From positions 116,912 through 180,911 of the forward strand of contig CALYQW010000005.1 of assembly GCA_945290265.1 (NCBI GenBank): 64,000 nt of DNA, written 5' to 3'. Made by a program: the position numbers and the translations under genes. Positions 38,259 to 48,084 of the stretch are shown here, piece by piece. The notes under the pieces were generated by a model. That model was given only the letters and a program-made list of their open reading frames with translations, ran no database searches and had not been told where the DNA came from. How positions within the stretch are numbered: position 1 is the first letter of the stretch; each line of letters begins with the position of its first letter. Origin of the DNA: an uncultured Erwinia sp. Lineage in GTDB: Bacteria > Pseudomonadota > Gammaproteobacteria > Enterobacterales > Enterobacteriaceae.

Positions 38259-38316
38259 TCCTGTCCGCAAAGTATGTTATGATGCGCGCCGAAAATTTTC
38301 TCCCGGAGCACTGCCC

Positions 38317-39012
38317 ATGCGAATTTTAGCCATTGATACCGCCACCGAAGCCTGTTCGGTGGCGCTGCTGGATAACCAACGGGTGTTGGCCCATTTTGAA
38401 CTCTGCGCACGGGAACATACCCAGCGTATTCTGCCAATGGTGCAGCAGATCCTGACTGAAGGGGATCTGGCGCTGAGCGATCTGGATGCGCTGGCATTTG
38501 GGCGTGGGCCGGGCAGTTTTACCGGGGTGCGCATTGGTATTGGCATTGCGCAAGGGCTGGCGCTGGGTGCCGGGCTGCCAATGGCGGGGATCTCTACCCT
38601 GAAAACCATGGCTGAATCCGCCTGGCGTTTACAGGGTGCTGGCCGGGTGCTGGCAGCGATTGATGCGCGCATGGGCGAAGTCTACTGGGCGGAGTATCAG
38701 CGCGATGCGCACGGTATCTGGCACGGTGATGACAGCGAAGCGGTACTGAAACCGGAAGCTGCCGCAGCCAGAATGGCGCAGCTGAGCGGTGACTGGGTCG
38801 CGGTTGGCACCGGCTGGCAGGCCTGGCCTGAGCTGACTCAGCAGAACCATCTGTCCCTCATTGTCAGTGAAGTGATTTTACCCTGTGCCGAAGATATGCT
38901 GCCGCTGGCGGTACATGTGCTGGCGCAGGGCGAAGCCGTGACTCCCGATTGCGCCGAGCCAACCTATCTGCGCAATGACGTGGCATGGAAAAAAATACCG
39001 GGAAGAGAGTAA
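38317..39012 (+). CDS. tsaB: tRNA t6A synthesis protein TsaB
   Basis: A 231-residue actin-like ASKHA-fold protein (YeaZ) that binds TsaD and is needed for N6-threonylcarbamoyladenosine in ANN-decoding tRNAs. It has the N-terminal '[15 protein letters not shown]' and the characteristic '[15 protein letters not shown]'. The start at 38317 with CCGGAG is preferred to the longer frame that overlaps yoaA. Neighbours yoaA and yeaY are as in E. coli. Confidence 0.96.
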   Translation: MRILAIDTATEACSVALLDNQRVLAHFELCAREHTQRILPMVQQILTEGDLALSDLDALAFGRGPGSFTGVRIGIGIAQGLALGAGLPMAGISTLKTMAESAWRLQGAGRVLAAIDARMGEVYWAEYQRDAHGIWHGDDSEAVLKPEAAAARMAQLSGDWVAVGTGWQAWPELTQQNHLSLIVSEVILPCAEDMLPLAVHVLAQGEAVTPDCAEPTYLRNDVAWKKIPGRE

Positions 39013-39067
39013 ACGCGCGCAACTATTTCATCCCTGTGCAGTCGAAAAGTTATGATGCGGAGGATTT

Positions 39068-39664
39068 ATGCGTAACCACAGTTTATGGCAGTTGAGTACG
39101 GTATTACTGGGCGCTTTGCTGCTGTCCGGGTGCGTCACTATTCCTGATTCTGTGCGGGGAACATCACCCACGCCACAGCAGGATCTGACCCGGGTCATGG
39201 CTGCACCGGAGCTGTTTATTGGCCAGGAGTCGCGTTTTGGTGGCCGGGTAGTCAATGTCACTAATAAAACCGGCCAGACAAGACTGGAACTTGCGGCGAT
39301 GCCGCTGGATGATGGCGCACGACCGATACTGGGCAGTGCCTCTGTCGGACGGATTTACGCCGATCTTAACGGCTTTGTCGACCCTGTCGATGTCAAAGAC
39401 AAACTGATTACCGTGGTCGGGCTGATTAAAGGCACCGAGAAGGGCACCATTGGTAAAGTCACTTATAACTTTCTGGTGGTTAGCGTCACCGGTTATCAGC
39501 GCTGGCATCTGACCCAGCAGATTGTGACGCCGCCACAGCCGATAGCGCCGTGGATATTTTATGAACCAGACTACCCCCGCCACCGTGGGTACTGGGGGCC
39601 ACCTCCCTGGGGCGGCTACTACTACAACGGTCCGTCACGCGTGGAAACCATCCTCACCGAATAG
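39068..39664 (+). CDS. yeaY: Slp-family outer-membrane lipoprotein YeaY
   Basis: A 198-residue lipoprotein with a signal peptide and lipobox 'LLSGC' (lipidated Cys22) and the Slp domain ('[12 protein letters not shown]', 'GGRVVN'). Its C-terminus is rich in Tyr, Pro and Gly, which is typical of YeaY. Position +2 after Cys is Val, so outer-membrane sorting is expected. E. coli yeaY is part of the sigmaE regulon. Role unknown. The ribosome site GCGGAGGA is strong. Confidence 0.9.
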   Translation: MRNHSLWQLSTVLLGALLLSGCVTIPDSVRGTSPTPQQDLTRVMAAPELFIGQESRFGGRVVNVTNKTGQTRLELAAMPLDDGARPILGSASVGRIYADLNGFVDPVDVKDKLITVVGLIKGTEKGTIGKVTYNFLVVSVTGYQRWHLTQQIVTPPQPIAPWIFYEPDYPRHRGYWGPPPWGGYYYNGPSRVETILTE

Positions 39665-39691
39665 GCGCTGATTCCGGGTTTTGTTTACAGC

Positions 39692-39723
39692 ATACCCGCT
39701 GTTCTGCAGCGGGTATTTTTTTA
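39692..39723 (+). terminator. Terminator of yeaY
   Basis: The perfect 10-base stem ATACCCGCTG/CAGCGGGTAT around TTCTG is followed by seven T. Confidence 0.9.
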
Positions 39724-39785
39724 TTCCGGTTAAAATAACAAAATTTAGTGACCGACCTCGCAACCTCTGATTCTGCACCCTGGCT

Positions 39786-39802
39786 AACTGGTATGCTGAG
39801 TT
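39786..39802. promoter_or_regulatory. FadR operator upstream of fadD
   Basis: AACTGGTATGCTGAGTT differs from the E. coli fadD operator AGCTGGTATGATGAGTT at two positions only. It lies about 42 bases before the ATG of fadD. The regulator fadR is at 47333-48052 in the same window. Confidence 0.85.
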
Positions 39803-39843
39803 AAAATAATGTTAATTGCGCGCTGATATAAAGCGAGGATGCG

Positions 39844-41562
39844 ATGGCGACAAATGTTAATTCTCGAGGTGAATTTTTGCAAAAACTCTGGCTTAAACGT
39901 TATCCTGCAGATGTTCCTGCCGAAATCAATGCCGATCGTTATTCTTCATTAATGGCACTGTTTGAACAGGCGGTAGAGCGTTACGCTGACCAGACCGCTT
40001 TTATTAATATGGGGCAACACCTGACCTTTACTCAGCTGGAACAGCGCAGCCGGGCTTTCGCCGCTTATCTGCAACAGGAACTGGGGCTGAAAAAGGGCGA
40101 CCGCGTGGCGCTGATGATGCCCAATATCCTGCAATATCCGGTTGCGCTGTTCGGCATTCTGCGCGCCGGCATGATCGTGGTGAACGTGAATCCCTTATAT
40201 ACCCCGCGCGAGCTGGAGCATCAGCTGAATGACAGCGGTGCCAGCGCCATTGTTATCCTGACCAACTTTGCCCATACCCTGTCCGGCGTGGTGGCGAAAT
40301 GTCCGCTGAAGCACATTATTCTCACCACGGCGGGCGACCAATTGTCACCACTGAAAGGGCTGCTGGTCAATTTTGTCGTCAGGTATGTTAAAAAAGGGGT
40401 GCCGCCTTTCGATCTGCCACAGGCGGTCAGCTTTTGCCAGGTGCTGAAATGCGGTGCACGGCTGAACTATGTCCGGCCAGAGATCCATAACGACGATATT
40501 GCCTTCCTGCAATATACCGGCGGCACCACCGGCGTGGCGAAAGGCGCAATGCTGACCCACCGCAATATGCAGGCCAATCTGGCACAGACCCAGGCCTGTT
40601 ATGGCAGCCTGCTGAGTGAAGGGCGTGAACTGGTCGTGACGCCGCTGCCGCTTTATCATATTTTTGCGCTGACGGTGAACTGCCTGCTGTTCATTGATTT
40701 GGGCGGTGCCAACCTGCTGATCACCAATCCGCGTGATATCCCCGGCATGGTCAAAGAGCTGGGTAAATACCGCTTTACCGCGATCACTGGCGTGAATACC
40801 TTATTTAACAGCATGCTGAACGATCCCGGTTTCAGTAAGCTGGATTTCTCCACGCTACATCTGTCGGCCGGTGGCGGGATGGCGGTTCAGCGCAGTGTGG
40901 CAGAGCGCTGGGAAAAACTCACTGGCCGCTATCTGCTGGAAGGCTACGGGCTGACTGAGTGCTCGCCGCTGGTGGCGGTAAATCCTTACGATATTAGATG
41001 CCACAACGGCAGCATTGGCCTGCCGGTGCCTTCTACTGAACTGAAGCTGGTGGATGAAGCCGGCAATGAAGTTGCGCAGGGAGAACCCGGTGAGCTGTGC
41101 ATTAGAGGGCCGCAGGTGATGTCAGGCTACTGGCAGCAGCCGGTAGCGACGGCAGAGATATTAAAAAATGGATGGCTTCACAGTGGCGATATTGTTACCG
41201 TGGACGACAAAGGTTTCCTGCATATCGTTGATCGTAAGAAAGATATGATTCTGGTTTCCGGTTTTAATGTTTATCCCAACGAAATTGAAGATGTGCTGAT
41301 GTTGCATCCGGGCGTGTTTGAGGCGGCGGCAGTGGGGGTACCCAGTGAGGTGAGTGGTGAAATGGTCAAAGTGTACGTGGTGAAAAAAGATCCGGCACTG
41401 ACTGAAGCCCAGCTGATTGCCCACTGTAAAATCCATCTGACCGGTTACAAAGTGCCGCGTAGCGTGGAGTTTCGTCAGCAATTACCGAAGAGCAATGTGG
41501 GTAAAATTTTACGCCGGGAACTGCGTGATAACGTGAGCACCGCAGCTGCCAACGCAGCATAG
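39844..41562 (+). CDS. fadD: Long-chain fatty acid-CoA ligase
   Basis: It activates fatty acids to acyl-CoA during uptake, using ATP. The 572-residue protein has the AMP-binding motif '[13 protein letters not shown]' (about residue 221) and the fatty-acid signature '[10 protein letters not shown]' with '[18 protein letters not shown]'. E. coli FadD starts with a TTG codon at the equivalent of 39877 here. That TTG is also present with a GAGGTGA site, so two starts are possible: the ATG at 39844 (572 residues, GAGGATG site) or the TTG (561 residues). A FadR operator lies upstream. Confidence 0.95.
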   Translation: MATNVNSRGEFLQKLWLKRYPADVPAEINADRYSSLMALFEQAVERYADQTAFINMGQHLTFTQLEQRSRAFAAYLQQELGLKKGDRVALMMPNILQYPVALFGILRAGMIVVNVNPLYTPRELEHQLNDSGASAIVILTNFAHTLSGVVAKCPLKHIILTTAGDQLSPLKGLLVNFVVRYVKKGVPPFDLPQAVSFCQVLKCGARLNYVRPEIHNDDIAFLQYTGGTTGVAKGAMLTHRNMQANLAQTQACYGSLLSEGRELVVTPLPLYHIFALTVNCLLFIDLGGANLLITNPRDIPGMVKELGKYRFTAITGVNTLFNSMLNDPGFSKLDFSTLHLSAGGGMAVQRSVAERWEKLTGRYLLEGYGLTECSPLVAVNPYDIRCHNGSIGLPVPSTELKLVDEAGNEVAQGEPGELCIRGPQVMSGYWQQPVATAEILKNGWLHSGDIVTVDDKGFLHIVDRKKDMILVSGFNVYPNEIEDVLMLHPGVFEAAAVGVPSEVSGEMVKVYVVKKDPALTEAQLIAHCKIHLTGYKVPRSVEFRQQLPKSNVGKILRRELRDNVSTAAANAA

Positions 41563-41613
41563 TCCCCTGAGGTTGGCCGGAGACAGACCGGCCAACAGTG
41601 AGAGAATGTTATT

Positions 41614-42735
41614 TTGAATTATACCCTGATCGCTAATAATCAGGCGCTGGCTGAGGTATGTCAGCGCGCACGCCAGGTTCCGGCACTGGCTCTGGATACC
41701 GAATTTGTTCGTACCCGCACTTACTATCCCCGCCTGGGTTTGCTGCAGATGTTTGATGGCGAGTCCGTTTCGCTCATCGATCCGCTGACCATTAATAACT
41801 GGACTCCGTTTCGTGAGCTGTTGCTGGATCAACAGGTTACCAAGTTCCTGCATGCCGGTAGTGAAGACCTTGAAGTTTTTCTCAATGAATATGGCGTGTT
41901 ACCCCAGCCGCTGATTGATACCCAGATCCTCGCGGCGTTCAGCGGGCGGGCGATGTCCTGTGGTTTCGCCACCCTGGTGGAGTCGTTTACCGGAATTGCG
42001 CTCGATAAAAGCGAATCGCGGACTGACTGGATGGCGCGGCCGTTAACCGTAAGACAGTGTCAGTACGCCGCTGCCGATGTGTTTTATCTGCTGCCGATTG
42101 CCCATAAGCTGATGGACGAAACCGCAGCCGCCGGCCAGATGGATGCTGCATTGGATGAATGCCGTCTGCTGTGTCAGCGCCGTAGCCGGGTGGCCGATCC
42201 GCAGGAAGCCTGGCGTGATATCACCAATGCTTCGCAGCTGCGCCCGCGTCAGCTGGCGGCACTGAAGCTACTGGCCGCCTGGCGCTTAACCCTGGCGCGG
42301 GAAAAAGATATGGCGATAAATTTTGTGGTACGCGAAGAAAATCTGTGGAAAGTCGCGCGCTATCTGCCGGGCTCACTGGGTGAACTTGAACACCTGGGCG
42401 TACCGGGTCAGGAGATCCGCTTCCACGGCAAAGCACTGCTGGCTATGGTGGCAGAAGCAAATGCGCTGCCGGATGATGCATTGCCGCAACCACTGGTTAA
42501 TCTTATCGACTATCCGCAATATAAACAGATTTTCAAGGCCATTAAAGGGCTTGTGGTAACAGCGGCTGAGCGTTCTGGTATCAGTCAGGAACTGTTGGCA
42601 TCGCGGCGACAAATCAATCAGCTGTTAAGCTGGCACTGGAAATTAAAATCATCACCAGATAAACCGGAACTGATTGATGGCTGGCGCGGGGCGCTGCTGT
42701 CGGACGGAATTAATCAGATTCTGACGTCAGAGTAA
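41614..42735 (+). CDS. rnd: Ribonuclease D
   Basis: A 373-residue 3'-5' exoribonuclease that trims tRNA and other RNA precursors. The DEDD domain starts at 'ALDTEFVRTRTYY' (Asp28, Glu30), with 'LHAGSEDLEVF' and 'YAAADVFYLLP' following. The HRDC domain is at about residues 210-290. The start is TTG at 41614; E. coli rnd also uses UUG. It follows fadD by 51 bases. Confidence 0.95.
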   Translation: MNYTLIANNQALAEVCQRARQVPALALDTEFVRTRTYYPRLGLLQMFDGESVSLIDPLTINNWTPFRELLLDQQVTKFLHAGSEDLEVFLNEYGVLPQPLIDTQILAAFSGRAMSCGFATLVESFTGIALDKSESRTDWMARPLTVRQCQYAAADVFYLLPIAHKLMDETAAAGQMDAALDECRLLCQRRSRVADPQEAWRDITNASQLRPRQLAALKLLAAWRLTLAREKDMAINFVVREENLWKVARYLPGSLGELEHLGVPGQEIRFHGKALLAMVAEANALPDDALPQPLVNLIDYPQYKQIFKAIKGLVVTAAERSGISQELLASRRQINQLLSWHWKLKSSPDKPELIDGWRGALLSDGINQILTSE

Positions 42736-42743
42736 TGGCGGTA

Positions 42744-42769
42744 TTTCCCCTGCATAAACGCAGGGGAAA
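42744..42769. terminator. Hairpin between rnd and minE
   Basis: TTTCCCCTGC (42744-42753) pairs perfectly with GCAGGGGAAA (42760-42769) around ATAAAC, between converging genes. It could work on both strands. A run of nine G follows at 42777-42785. Confidence 0.65.
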
Positions 42770-42786
42770 ATCAGGTGGGGGGGGGA

Positions 42787-43056
42787 TCATTTCGGCGGTT
42801 CATCCGCTTCCGGCAGTGTAACGTTCAGTTCGAGGATAGAAATATCATCGTCTTTTTGATCCAACTTAACGCTCAGCATCTCCGGATCGATTTTCACATA
42901 GCGGCAGATGACTTCCAGCAAATCCTTTTTCAACTGTGGCAGGTAGTGGGGCTCACAGTCGCCCCTCCTGCGTTCCGCGACAATAATCTGTAGCCGTTCC
43001 TTGGCAATATTAGCGGTATTCTTCTTTCGGGATAAAAAGAAATCGAGTAAGGCCAT
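42787..43056 (-). CDS. minE: Cell division topological specificity factor MinE
   Basis: An 89-residue MinE. The N-terminal part (membrane-targeting '[12 protein letters not shown]' and the MinD-stimulating helix) and the C-terminal topological domain ('[14 protein letters not shown]') are intact. It stimulates MinD ATPase at the membrane and drives pole-to-pole oscillation. It starts 3 bases after the minD stop in the order minC-minD-minE. Confidence 0.97.
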   Translation of the reverse strand: MALLDFFLSRKKNTANIAKERLQIIVAERRRGDCEPHYLPQLKKDLLEVICRYVKIDPEMLSVKLDQKDDDISILELNVTLPEADEPPK

Positions 43057-43059
43057 AGT

Positions 43060-43872
43060 TTATCCCCCAAAAAGGCGTTTCAGAAAACCCTTCTTCTCTT
43101 CTTCGATGAAGCGGAAGGAACGTTCTTCTCCAAGCAGGCGATCAACTGTATCGGCATAGGCTTTACCGGCATCAGAATTTTCGTCCAGAATCACCGGTTC
43201 GCCTTGGTTGGACGCCCGCAGTACGGACTGATCTTCCGGGATTACGCCAGCCAGTGGAATACGCAGGATCTCCAGAACGTCTTCCATGCTCAGCATATCG
43301 CCACGGTTAACCCGTCCGGGATTGTAGCGGGTCAGTAGCAGGTGTTCTTTTATCGGATCCTGGCCATTTTCAGCGCGGCGTGATTTTGAAGAGAGTATGC
43401 CCAGAATGCGATCCGAGTCGCGTACTGAAGAGACTTCCGGGTTGGTCGTAATAATGGCTTCGTCCGCGAAGTAGAGCGCCATCAGTGCGCCGGTTTCAAT
43501 CCCTGCCGGAGAGTCGCAGACCACAAAATCGAAGTCCATATCCGCCAGGTCGTTTAATACTTTTTCTACCCCTTCACGGGTCAGGGCGTCTTTGTCACGG
43601 GTCTGGGAAGCTGGCAGGATGTGCAGGTTATCCGTGCGTTTATCCTTGATCAACGCCTGATTCAGCGTGGCATCGCCCTGAATCACATTGACAAAGTCAT
43701 AAACCACCCGGCGCTCACAGCCCATAATTAAATCGAGGTTACGCAGACCGATATCAAAATCGATCACCACGGTTTTTTTGCCTTTCTGCGCCAGACCGGT
43801 AGCAATGGCCGCGCTGGAGGTGGTTTTTCCAACGCCTCCTTTGCCTGAGGTAACAACAATAATGCGTGCCAT
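43060..43872 (-). CDS. minD: Septum site-determining ATPase MinD
   Basis: A 270-residue deviant Walker A ATPase ('SGKGGVGKTTSS' with Lys11 and Lys16) that dimerises on the membrane with ATP. The C-terminal amphipathic helix 'KKGFLKRLFGG' is the membrane-targeting sequence. MinD recruits MinC to block FtsZ at the poles and MinE to reset. It is flanked by minC (38-base gap) and minE. Confidence 0.98.
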   Translation of the reverse strand: MARIIVVTSGKGGVGKTTSSAAIATGLAQKGKKTVVIDFDIGLRNLDLIMGCERRVVYDFVNVIQGDATLNQALIKDKRTDNLHILPASQTRDKDALTREGVEKVLNDLADMDFDFVVCDSPAGIETGALMALYFADEAIITTNPEVSSVRDSDRILGILSSKSRRAENGQDPIKEHLLLTRYNPGRVNRGDMLSMEDVLEILRIPLAGVIPEDQSVLRASNQGEPVILDENSDAGKAYADTVDRLLGEERSFRFIEEEKKGFLKRLFGG

Positions 43873-43910
43873 AAAATAATTTCCTTAAAGAAAGGGCATA
43901 TGAGCCTTGC

Positions 43911-44603
43911 TTAGTTCAATGTTTGAATCGTCAGTCCGCCATCTTTCAGACAAAGATGGGCGGCTTTGCCAAAAAATTCAGCAGGTATCTGATCCATAAC
44001 CCAGTATTCCCCGGCAATTGACACTAGCTCAGCTGATAAATTTAAGCAAAAAATCTGACAATTTTTGTCTCCTGAGGCACCCGCCAGCGCGCGACCACGC
44101 ATCATTCCGTAGATGTGAATATTACCGTCTGCAATCAACTCTGCTCCGGCACTGACGTGGCTGGTAACAATTAAATCACAATTCCTTGCATAAACCTGCT
44201 GACCAGAGCGTACCGGAGCCGAGATAATTCGGGTTGTGCTGGCAGGCGCTTCCACCGCAGCGGGGGGCGGGGGAGGGGCTGCAGGCCGCGTTTCTTTACC
44301 CTCATTCAATACCGGCAAACCGGAACGGCAAATGGTTTGTTTCAGCTGCTGATCTTTGCAGCCGCTGACACCGACAATATGTAAACCCGTTGCGGCGATG
44401 GCCTGCTGCATCCGCCGCCAGTTAACATTGCTGGCACTCAGTGCTGCGACATTAATCACCACCGGGGCATTTTTCAGAAAGGCCGGAGCCAGATCAATTT
44501 TCTCTGCCAGTGCCTGCTGAACGATTTCAGGATCGTTGTGATGCAAATGAATAACTGACAGCGTGAAGCTGCTACCTTTTAATTCGATTGGCGCTTGTGA
44601 CAT
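43911..44603 (-). CDS. minC: Septum site-determining protein MinC
   Basis: A 230-residue FtsZ inhibitor with an N-terminal FtsZ-binding domain ('[16 protein letters not shown]'), a Pro/Ala-rich linker (about residues 105-125) and a beta-helical C-terminal domain ('[20 protein letters not shown]', '[12 protein letters not shown]') that binds MinD. The start at 44603 ('[10 protein letters not shown]') agrees with the family, although the ribosome site is weak; the longer frame to 44684 has no homology. Confidence 0.96.
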   Translation of the reverse strand: MSQAPIELKGSSFTLSVIHLHHNDPEIVQQALAEKIDLAPAFLKNAPVVINVAALSASNVNWRRMQQAIAATGLHIVGVSGCKDQQLKQTICRSGLPVLNEGKETRPAAPPPPPAAVEAPASTTRIISAPVRSGQQVYARNCDLIVTSHVSAGAELIADGNIHIYGMMRGRALAGASGDKNCQIFCLNLSAELVSIAGEYWVMDQIPAEFFGKAAHLCLKDGGLTIQTLN

Positions 44604-44764
44604 CTGTCTGGCTCTGTCCTGTTGTGTCTTCAGCCTGATAAGCCAGGCTGCTATAGCCTGGCCGTTTACAACGGGACAGGACAATATTCTGAAGTTCAGT
44701 TAGCATGTTATAGTTACTGTAATAATCAGGCAAGATACCTACCAGGTTAATTCGAGTAAAAACT

Positions 44765-45043
44765 ATGTTTTGTGCGATTTACAGAAGTTCCCGACGCGAT
44801 CAGACCTATCTTTATGTGGAACAGAAGGATGATTTTTCCCGCGTGCCGGCAGATTTGCTGCAGGGGTTGGGTAAACTGCAACTGGCGATGCTGTTACCGC
44901 TGGATGGCAGTAAATCCTTGGTGGGCGCGGACAGAGAGAGAGTCATTGCCGCGCTGCATGAAGAGGGTTTCTATTTACAGTTACCGCCGCCGCCAGAAAG
45001 TTTGCTAAAACAGCATCTGGAAAAATCTAAATCTACTAATTAA
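44765..45043 (+). CDS. ycgL: YcgL family protein
   Basis: A 92-residue YcgL-domain protein ('[17 protein letters not shown]', then 'LPPPPESLL'). The family keeps a conserved small alpha/beta fold and its function is not established. It is divergent from minC, as in E. coli, sharing a 160-base upstream region. Confidence 0.92.
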   Translation: MFCAIYRSSRRDQTYLYVEQKDDFSRVPADLLQGLGKLQLAMLLPLDGSKSLVGADRERVIAALHEEGFYLQLPPPPESLLKQHLEKSKSTN

Positions 45044-45091
45044 GATTTTTCTGTCGTTTTTTTTCCTGATGATTTCAGCTTAGCAGATTTA

Positions 45092-45253
45092 ATGATTTCG
45101 TTAACCCGCTGCCGTTTTACGCTGGCGGTTTTTTCACTGACGCTATGCTTTTCCACGATTATTTCCCCTGCGCCTGAGCTCAGCCGCAATATTGAGCAGT
45201 GGCAAGATAATCGCCCTTGTTATAATCTGCACCCGACTGTTTTTTTTCTCTAA
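45092..45253 (+). CDS. Possible small exported or membrane protein, 53 residues
   Basis: The open frame from ATG 45092 to TAA 45251-45253 encodes a peptide with a positively charged start (MISLTRCRF), a hydrophobic stretch (about residues 9-25) and a polar tail ('APELSRNIEQWQDNRPC'). It would be a short signal-peptide-like or single-pass product. The ribosome site is poor. The upstream T-runs and downstream gap suit a separate small unit between ycgL and ycgM. I do not recognise the family, and a chance ORF is possible. Confidence 0.35.
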   Translation: MISLTRCRFTLAVFSLTLCFSTIISPAPELSRNIEQWQDNRPCYNLHPTVFFL

Positions 45254-45310
45254 AGACGCCTTGCACCGGCTCGGTGCTGGTGTGAAAAATTCATCGCTCA
45301 GGAGAACAGC

Positions 45311-45970
45311 ATGTATCAACATCGTAACTGGCAGGGCGCATTAGTTGATTATCCGGTGAATAAAGTGGTGTGTGTTGGCAGTAATTATGCCAGCCATATC
45401 AATGAGATGGGGAGTGCTACTCCTACGGAGCCGGTGCTGTTTATTAAGCCTGAAATAGCGCTTTGCGATATCCACCAGCCGCTGTCGATTCCGCAGCATC
45501 TGGGTGCAGTCCATCATGAAATCGAACTGGCAATACTGCTGGGGGGTACCTTGAAGAATGCCAGTCAAGCGCATGTGGCGGGTGCGATTGTCGGTTACGG
45601 GATTGCACTAGATTTGACGTTACGTGATGTGCAGAGTGCCTGTAAAAAAACCGGGCAGCCGTGGGAAAAAGCCAAAGGATTTGATAATTCCTGTCCGGTA
45701 TCGGGGTTTGTGTCCTGCGCTGAGTTTACTGAGGATGCGCAGAATATTCAGCTGATGCTGAAAGTGAACGATGAAGTGCGTCAGCAGGGCTCAACGGCCG
45801 ATATGATCCATCCGATAATGCCGCTGATAGCCTATATGAGCCATTATTTTACCCTGCGCGCCGGGGATATTATCCTCACTGGTACCCCTGCCGGCGTGGG
45901 TCCGATGCATTCCGGCGACCGTCTGGAACTGGCGCTGGGCCACCGCAGTCTGACGACACGCGTATTGTAA
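45311..45970 (+). CDS. ycgM: Fumarylacetoacetate hydrolase-family protein YcgM
   Basis: A 219-residue FAH-fold enzyme. Metal ligands are expected in 'HHEIELAILLG' and 'YGIALDLTLRD', with the FAH signature 'KGFDNSCPVSGF' and 'LTGTPAGVGP'. Relatives include oxaloacetate tautomerases/decarboxylases and acylpyruvate hydrolases. The exact substrate in bacteria is uncertain. A CAGGAG site precedes the ATG. It ends in a terminator that lies in the ycgN leader. Confidence 0.92.
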   Translation: MYQHRNWQGALVDYPVNKVVCVGSNYASHINEMGSATPTEPVLFIKPEIALCDIHQPLSIPQHLGAVHHEIELAILLGGTLKNASQAHVAGAIVGYGIALDLTLRDVQSACKKTGQPWEKAKGFDNSCPVSGFVSCAEFTEDAQNIQLMLKVNDEVRQQGSTADMIHPIMPLIAYMSHYFTLRAGDIILTGTPAGVGPMHSGDRLELALGHRSLTTRVL

Positions 45971-46005
45971 AGCTGCACGTGTTAGTTAAGCGTTTCCTTG
46001 CATTA

Positions 46006-46039
46006 CCCGCCCAAACCTTCTATAAGGTGCGGGCTTTTT
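46006..46039 (+). terminator. Terminator of ycgM
   Basis: The stem CCCGC...ACCTT-CTAT-AAGGT-GCGGG has a 4-base bulge and is followed by CTTTTTATTT, only 21 bases before the ycgN start. Confidence 0.75.
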
Positions 46040-46060
46040 ATTTCTAACCTGGACATAAAC

Positions 46061-46507
46061 ATGACTGAGAGCCCTTTCTGGCAGCGTAAAACGCTGGAAA
46101 AGATGAGTGACGATGAATGGGAATCCTTATGTGATGGCTGTGGTCAGTGCTGCCTGAACAAGCTACAGGATGCGGATACCGATGAAATTTACTTCACTAA
46201 CGTTGCCTGTAATCAGCTGAATATCAAATCCTGCCAGTGCCGTAACTATGAGCGGCGCTTTGAGCTGGAAGAAGACTGCATCAAGCTGACCCGTGAAAAT
46301 CTGGTGACTTTTTCCTGGCTGCCGCCCAGCTGTGCTTACCGTATGCTGGCGGAAGGAAAACCTTTACCGCCCTGGCATCCGCTGCGTACCGGTTCACGAG
46401 CGGCGATGCATGCTGCGCGAATTTCAGTACGTCATATTGCGGTGCCGGAGAGCGAGGTAGTGGACTGGGAGGATCATATTATGAATCGTCCGCGGGACAT
46501 GAGCTAA
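46061..46507 (+). CDS. ycgN: YcgN family cysteine-cluster protein (UPF0260)
   Basis: A 148-residue protein with conserved cysteines in '[12 protein letters not shown]' (about residues 23-34), 'CQCRNYERR' and 'PSCAYR', the pattern of the CxxCxxCC (zinc- or iron-sulfur-binding) family. Function is unknown. The start at 46061 ('[17 protein letters not shown]') is the conserved one; an earlier frame start lies inside the terminator. Confidence 0.93.
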   Translation: MTESPFWQRKTLEKMSDDEWESLCDGCGQCCLNKLQDADTDEIYFTNVACNQLNIKSCQCRNYERRFELEEDCIKLTRENLVTFSWLPPSCAYRMLAEGKPLPPWHPLRTGSRAAMHAARISVRHIAVPESEVVDWEDHIMNRPRDMS

Positions 46508-46558
46508 GCGGATCGTCAGGGATGAGCTGAGCCAGCGCGTGCTGGCTCAGGCCGGGAA

Positions 46559-47092
46559 TTAGCTAATATAGTGTTTTGAACGTTTAACGGGTTTAACCGC
46601 CTGTGCCAGCAGCACCAGTACCGCCAGTAACAGAAATACGGCAAAAGTACCGGTCAGCCACTGTGGCATGGTCAACGATAACCAGCTCCACGCTTTATCT
46701 CCGCAGTCTCCGCTGGCAACAAATACCGATGGTAACCATTTATCCAGCGGCAGCCAGCTCGGGAAGCGGGCTGCAAAATCACAGGTCTGGAATGGTGAAG
46801 GGTGCAACTGATACTGGGTGTGTTGCCATGCCAGCATAATTCCCCGCCAGGCACTGTATAACCAGATCAGGATGGCGACCCAACGCAGTGGGCTGCGAGG
46901 TGCGATGGCCCCGACAATGCCCGCGCCCATCACGCCAAACAGCGCACAGCGTTCGTAAATACACATCACACAGGGTTTCAGTAACATGATGTGTTGGAAG
47001 TAGAGCGCGGCCATTTCGAGTGCAAAGGCGGTAAATGCCAGTAACAGCCAGGCTCCCCGGCCATAAGAGCAGCGATTAAGGTATCTCAGCAT
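46559..47092 (-). CDS. dsbB: Disulfide bond formation protein DsbB
   Basis: A 177-residue inner-membrane protein with four membrane segments. The two redox pairs are at the E. coli positions: Cys41-Cys44 ('[11 protein letters not shown]') and Cys104-Cys130. DsbB reoxidises DsbA and passes electrons to quinones. The start at 47092 ('MLRYLNRC') has GGACAG. In E. coli nhaB sits between dsbB and fadR; here it is absent. Confidence 0.97.
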   Translation of the reverse strand: MLRYLNRCSYGRGAWLLLAFTAFALEMAALYFQHIMLLKPCVMCIYERCALFGVMGAGIVGAIAPRSPLRWVAILIWLYSAWRGIMLAWQHTQYQLHPSPFQTCDFAARFPSWLPLDKWLPSVFVASGDCGDKAWSWLSLTMPQWLTGTFAVFLLLAVLVLLAQAVKPVKRSKHYIS

Positions 47093-47332
47093 AAATCTGT
47101 CCATAAAGTTCTGCGGTGAAAGGGCATTTTAAAGCAAACAACGAATAATTTCAGCTTTATGAATCATGCGGTATTCAAAGGCGTAATGTCTTACCGCAAG
47201 GCCTTGCAGACAGCGGAGGGAGGCGGATATTTATAATGGCCACAGATTAGCGATGGATGTTTAGCTGATGCCCTGGGGTTCTGATATAGTTAAGTAACTA
47301 TTGCTCGTGATGAAACAACGGAACCCAACGCT

Positions 47333-48052
47333 ATGGTGATTAAGGCGCAAAGCCCTGCCGGTTTTGCAGAAGAGTACATTATTGACAGCATCTGGAATAA
47401 CCGCTTCCCGGCCGGAACCATCTTACCCGCTGAGCGTGAACTCTCTGAGCAGATTGGCGTCACCCGAACCACCTTACGTGAAGTCCTGCAACGCCTTGCC
47501 CGCGATGGCTGGCTGACCATTCAGCACGGTAAACCGACCCGAGTGAATAATATCTGGGAAACTTCCGGACTGAATATCCTCGAAACCCTGGCGCGACTCG
47601 ATCACGACAGCGTGCCGCAGCTGATCGATAATCTGCTGGCGGTGCGGACCAATATCTCGTCTATTTTTATCCGCCGTGCCATCCGCACCCAGCCGGAGCA
47701 GGCTCTGGCCGTGTTGCAACGCGCAGCTCAGGCTGAAGATCGCGCCGAATCCTATGCTGAACTGGACTATGGTATTTTTCACGGGCTGGCGTTTGCGTCC
47801 GGCAATCCTATCTATGGACTGATCCTGAATGGCTTAAAAGGTTTGTATACCCGGGTTGGACGTCATTATTTTTCCAATCCTGAAGCGCGCCGGCTGGCTG
47901 ATAACTTTTACCTGCAGCTTTTGAACTGCTGTCAGCGCGAAGAATATGACCCGGTGGTTGACTGCGTGCGCGAATATGGCCGGCGCAGTGGTGAACTGTG
48001 GAATGCAATGCAGGCCAGCCTGCCACGGGATTTACCTCTCTCCCCACGTTAA
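47333..48052 (+). CDS. fadR: Fatty acid metabolism regulator FadR
   Basis: A 239-residue GntR-family regulator. The winged helix-turn-helix (about residues 10-72) contains '[20 protein letters not shown]'. The C-terminal acyl-CoA-binding FCD-type domain follows. It represses fad genes and activates fabA and fabB when acyl-CoA is low. Its operator is visible before fadD in this window. It converges with ycgB. Confidence 0.96.
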   Translation: MVIKAQSPAGFAEEYIIDSIWNNRFPAGTILPAERELSEQIGVTRTTLREVLQRLARDGWLTIQHGKPTRVNNIWETSGLNILETLARLDHDSVPQLIDNLLAVRTNISSIFIRRAIRTQPEQALAVLQRAAQAEDRAESYAELDYGIFHGLAFASGNPIYGLILNGLKGLYTRVGRHYFSNPEARRLADNFYLQLLNCCQREEYDPVVDCVREYGRRSGELWNAMQASLPRDLPLSPR

Positions 48053-48084
48053 TCTGCTCCCCCTCCCGCAGGAGGGGAAAAGCG

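Noticed and set aside
42777-42785. Run of nine G next to the minE stop as a phase-variable tract
   Set aside because: It lies outside any coding frame and promoter, so slippage would have no evident effect.
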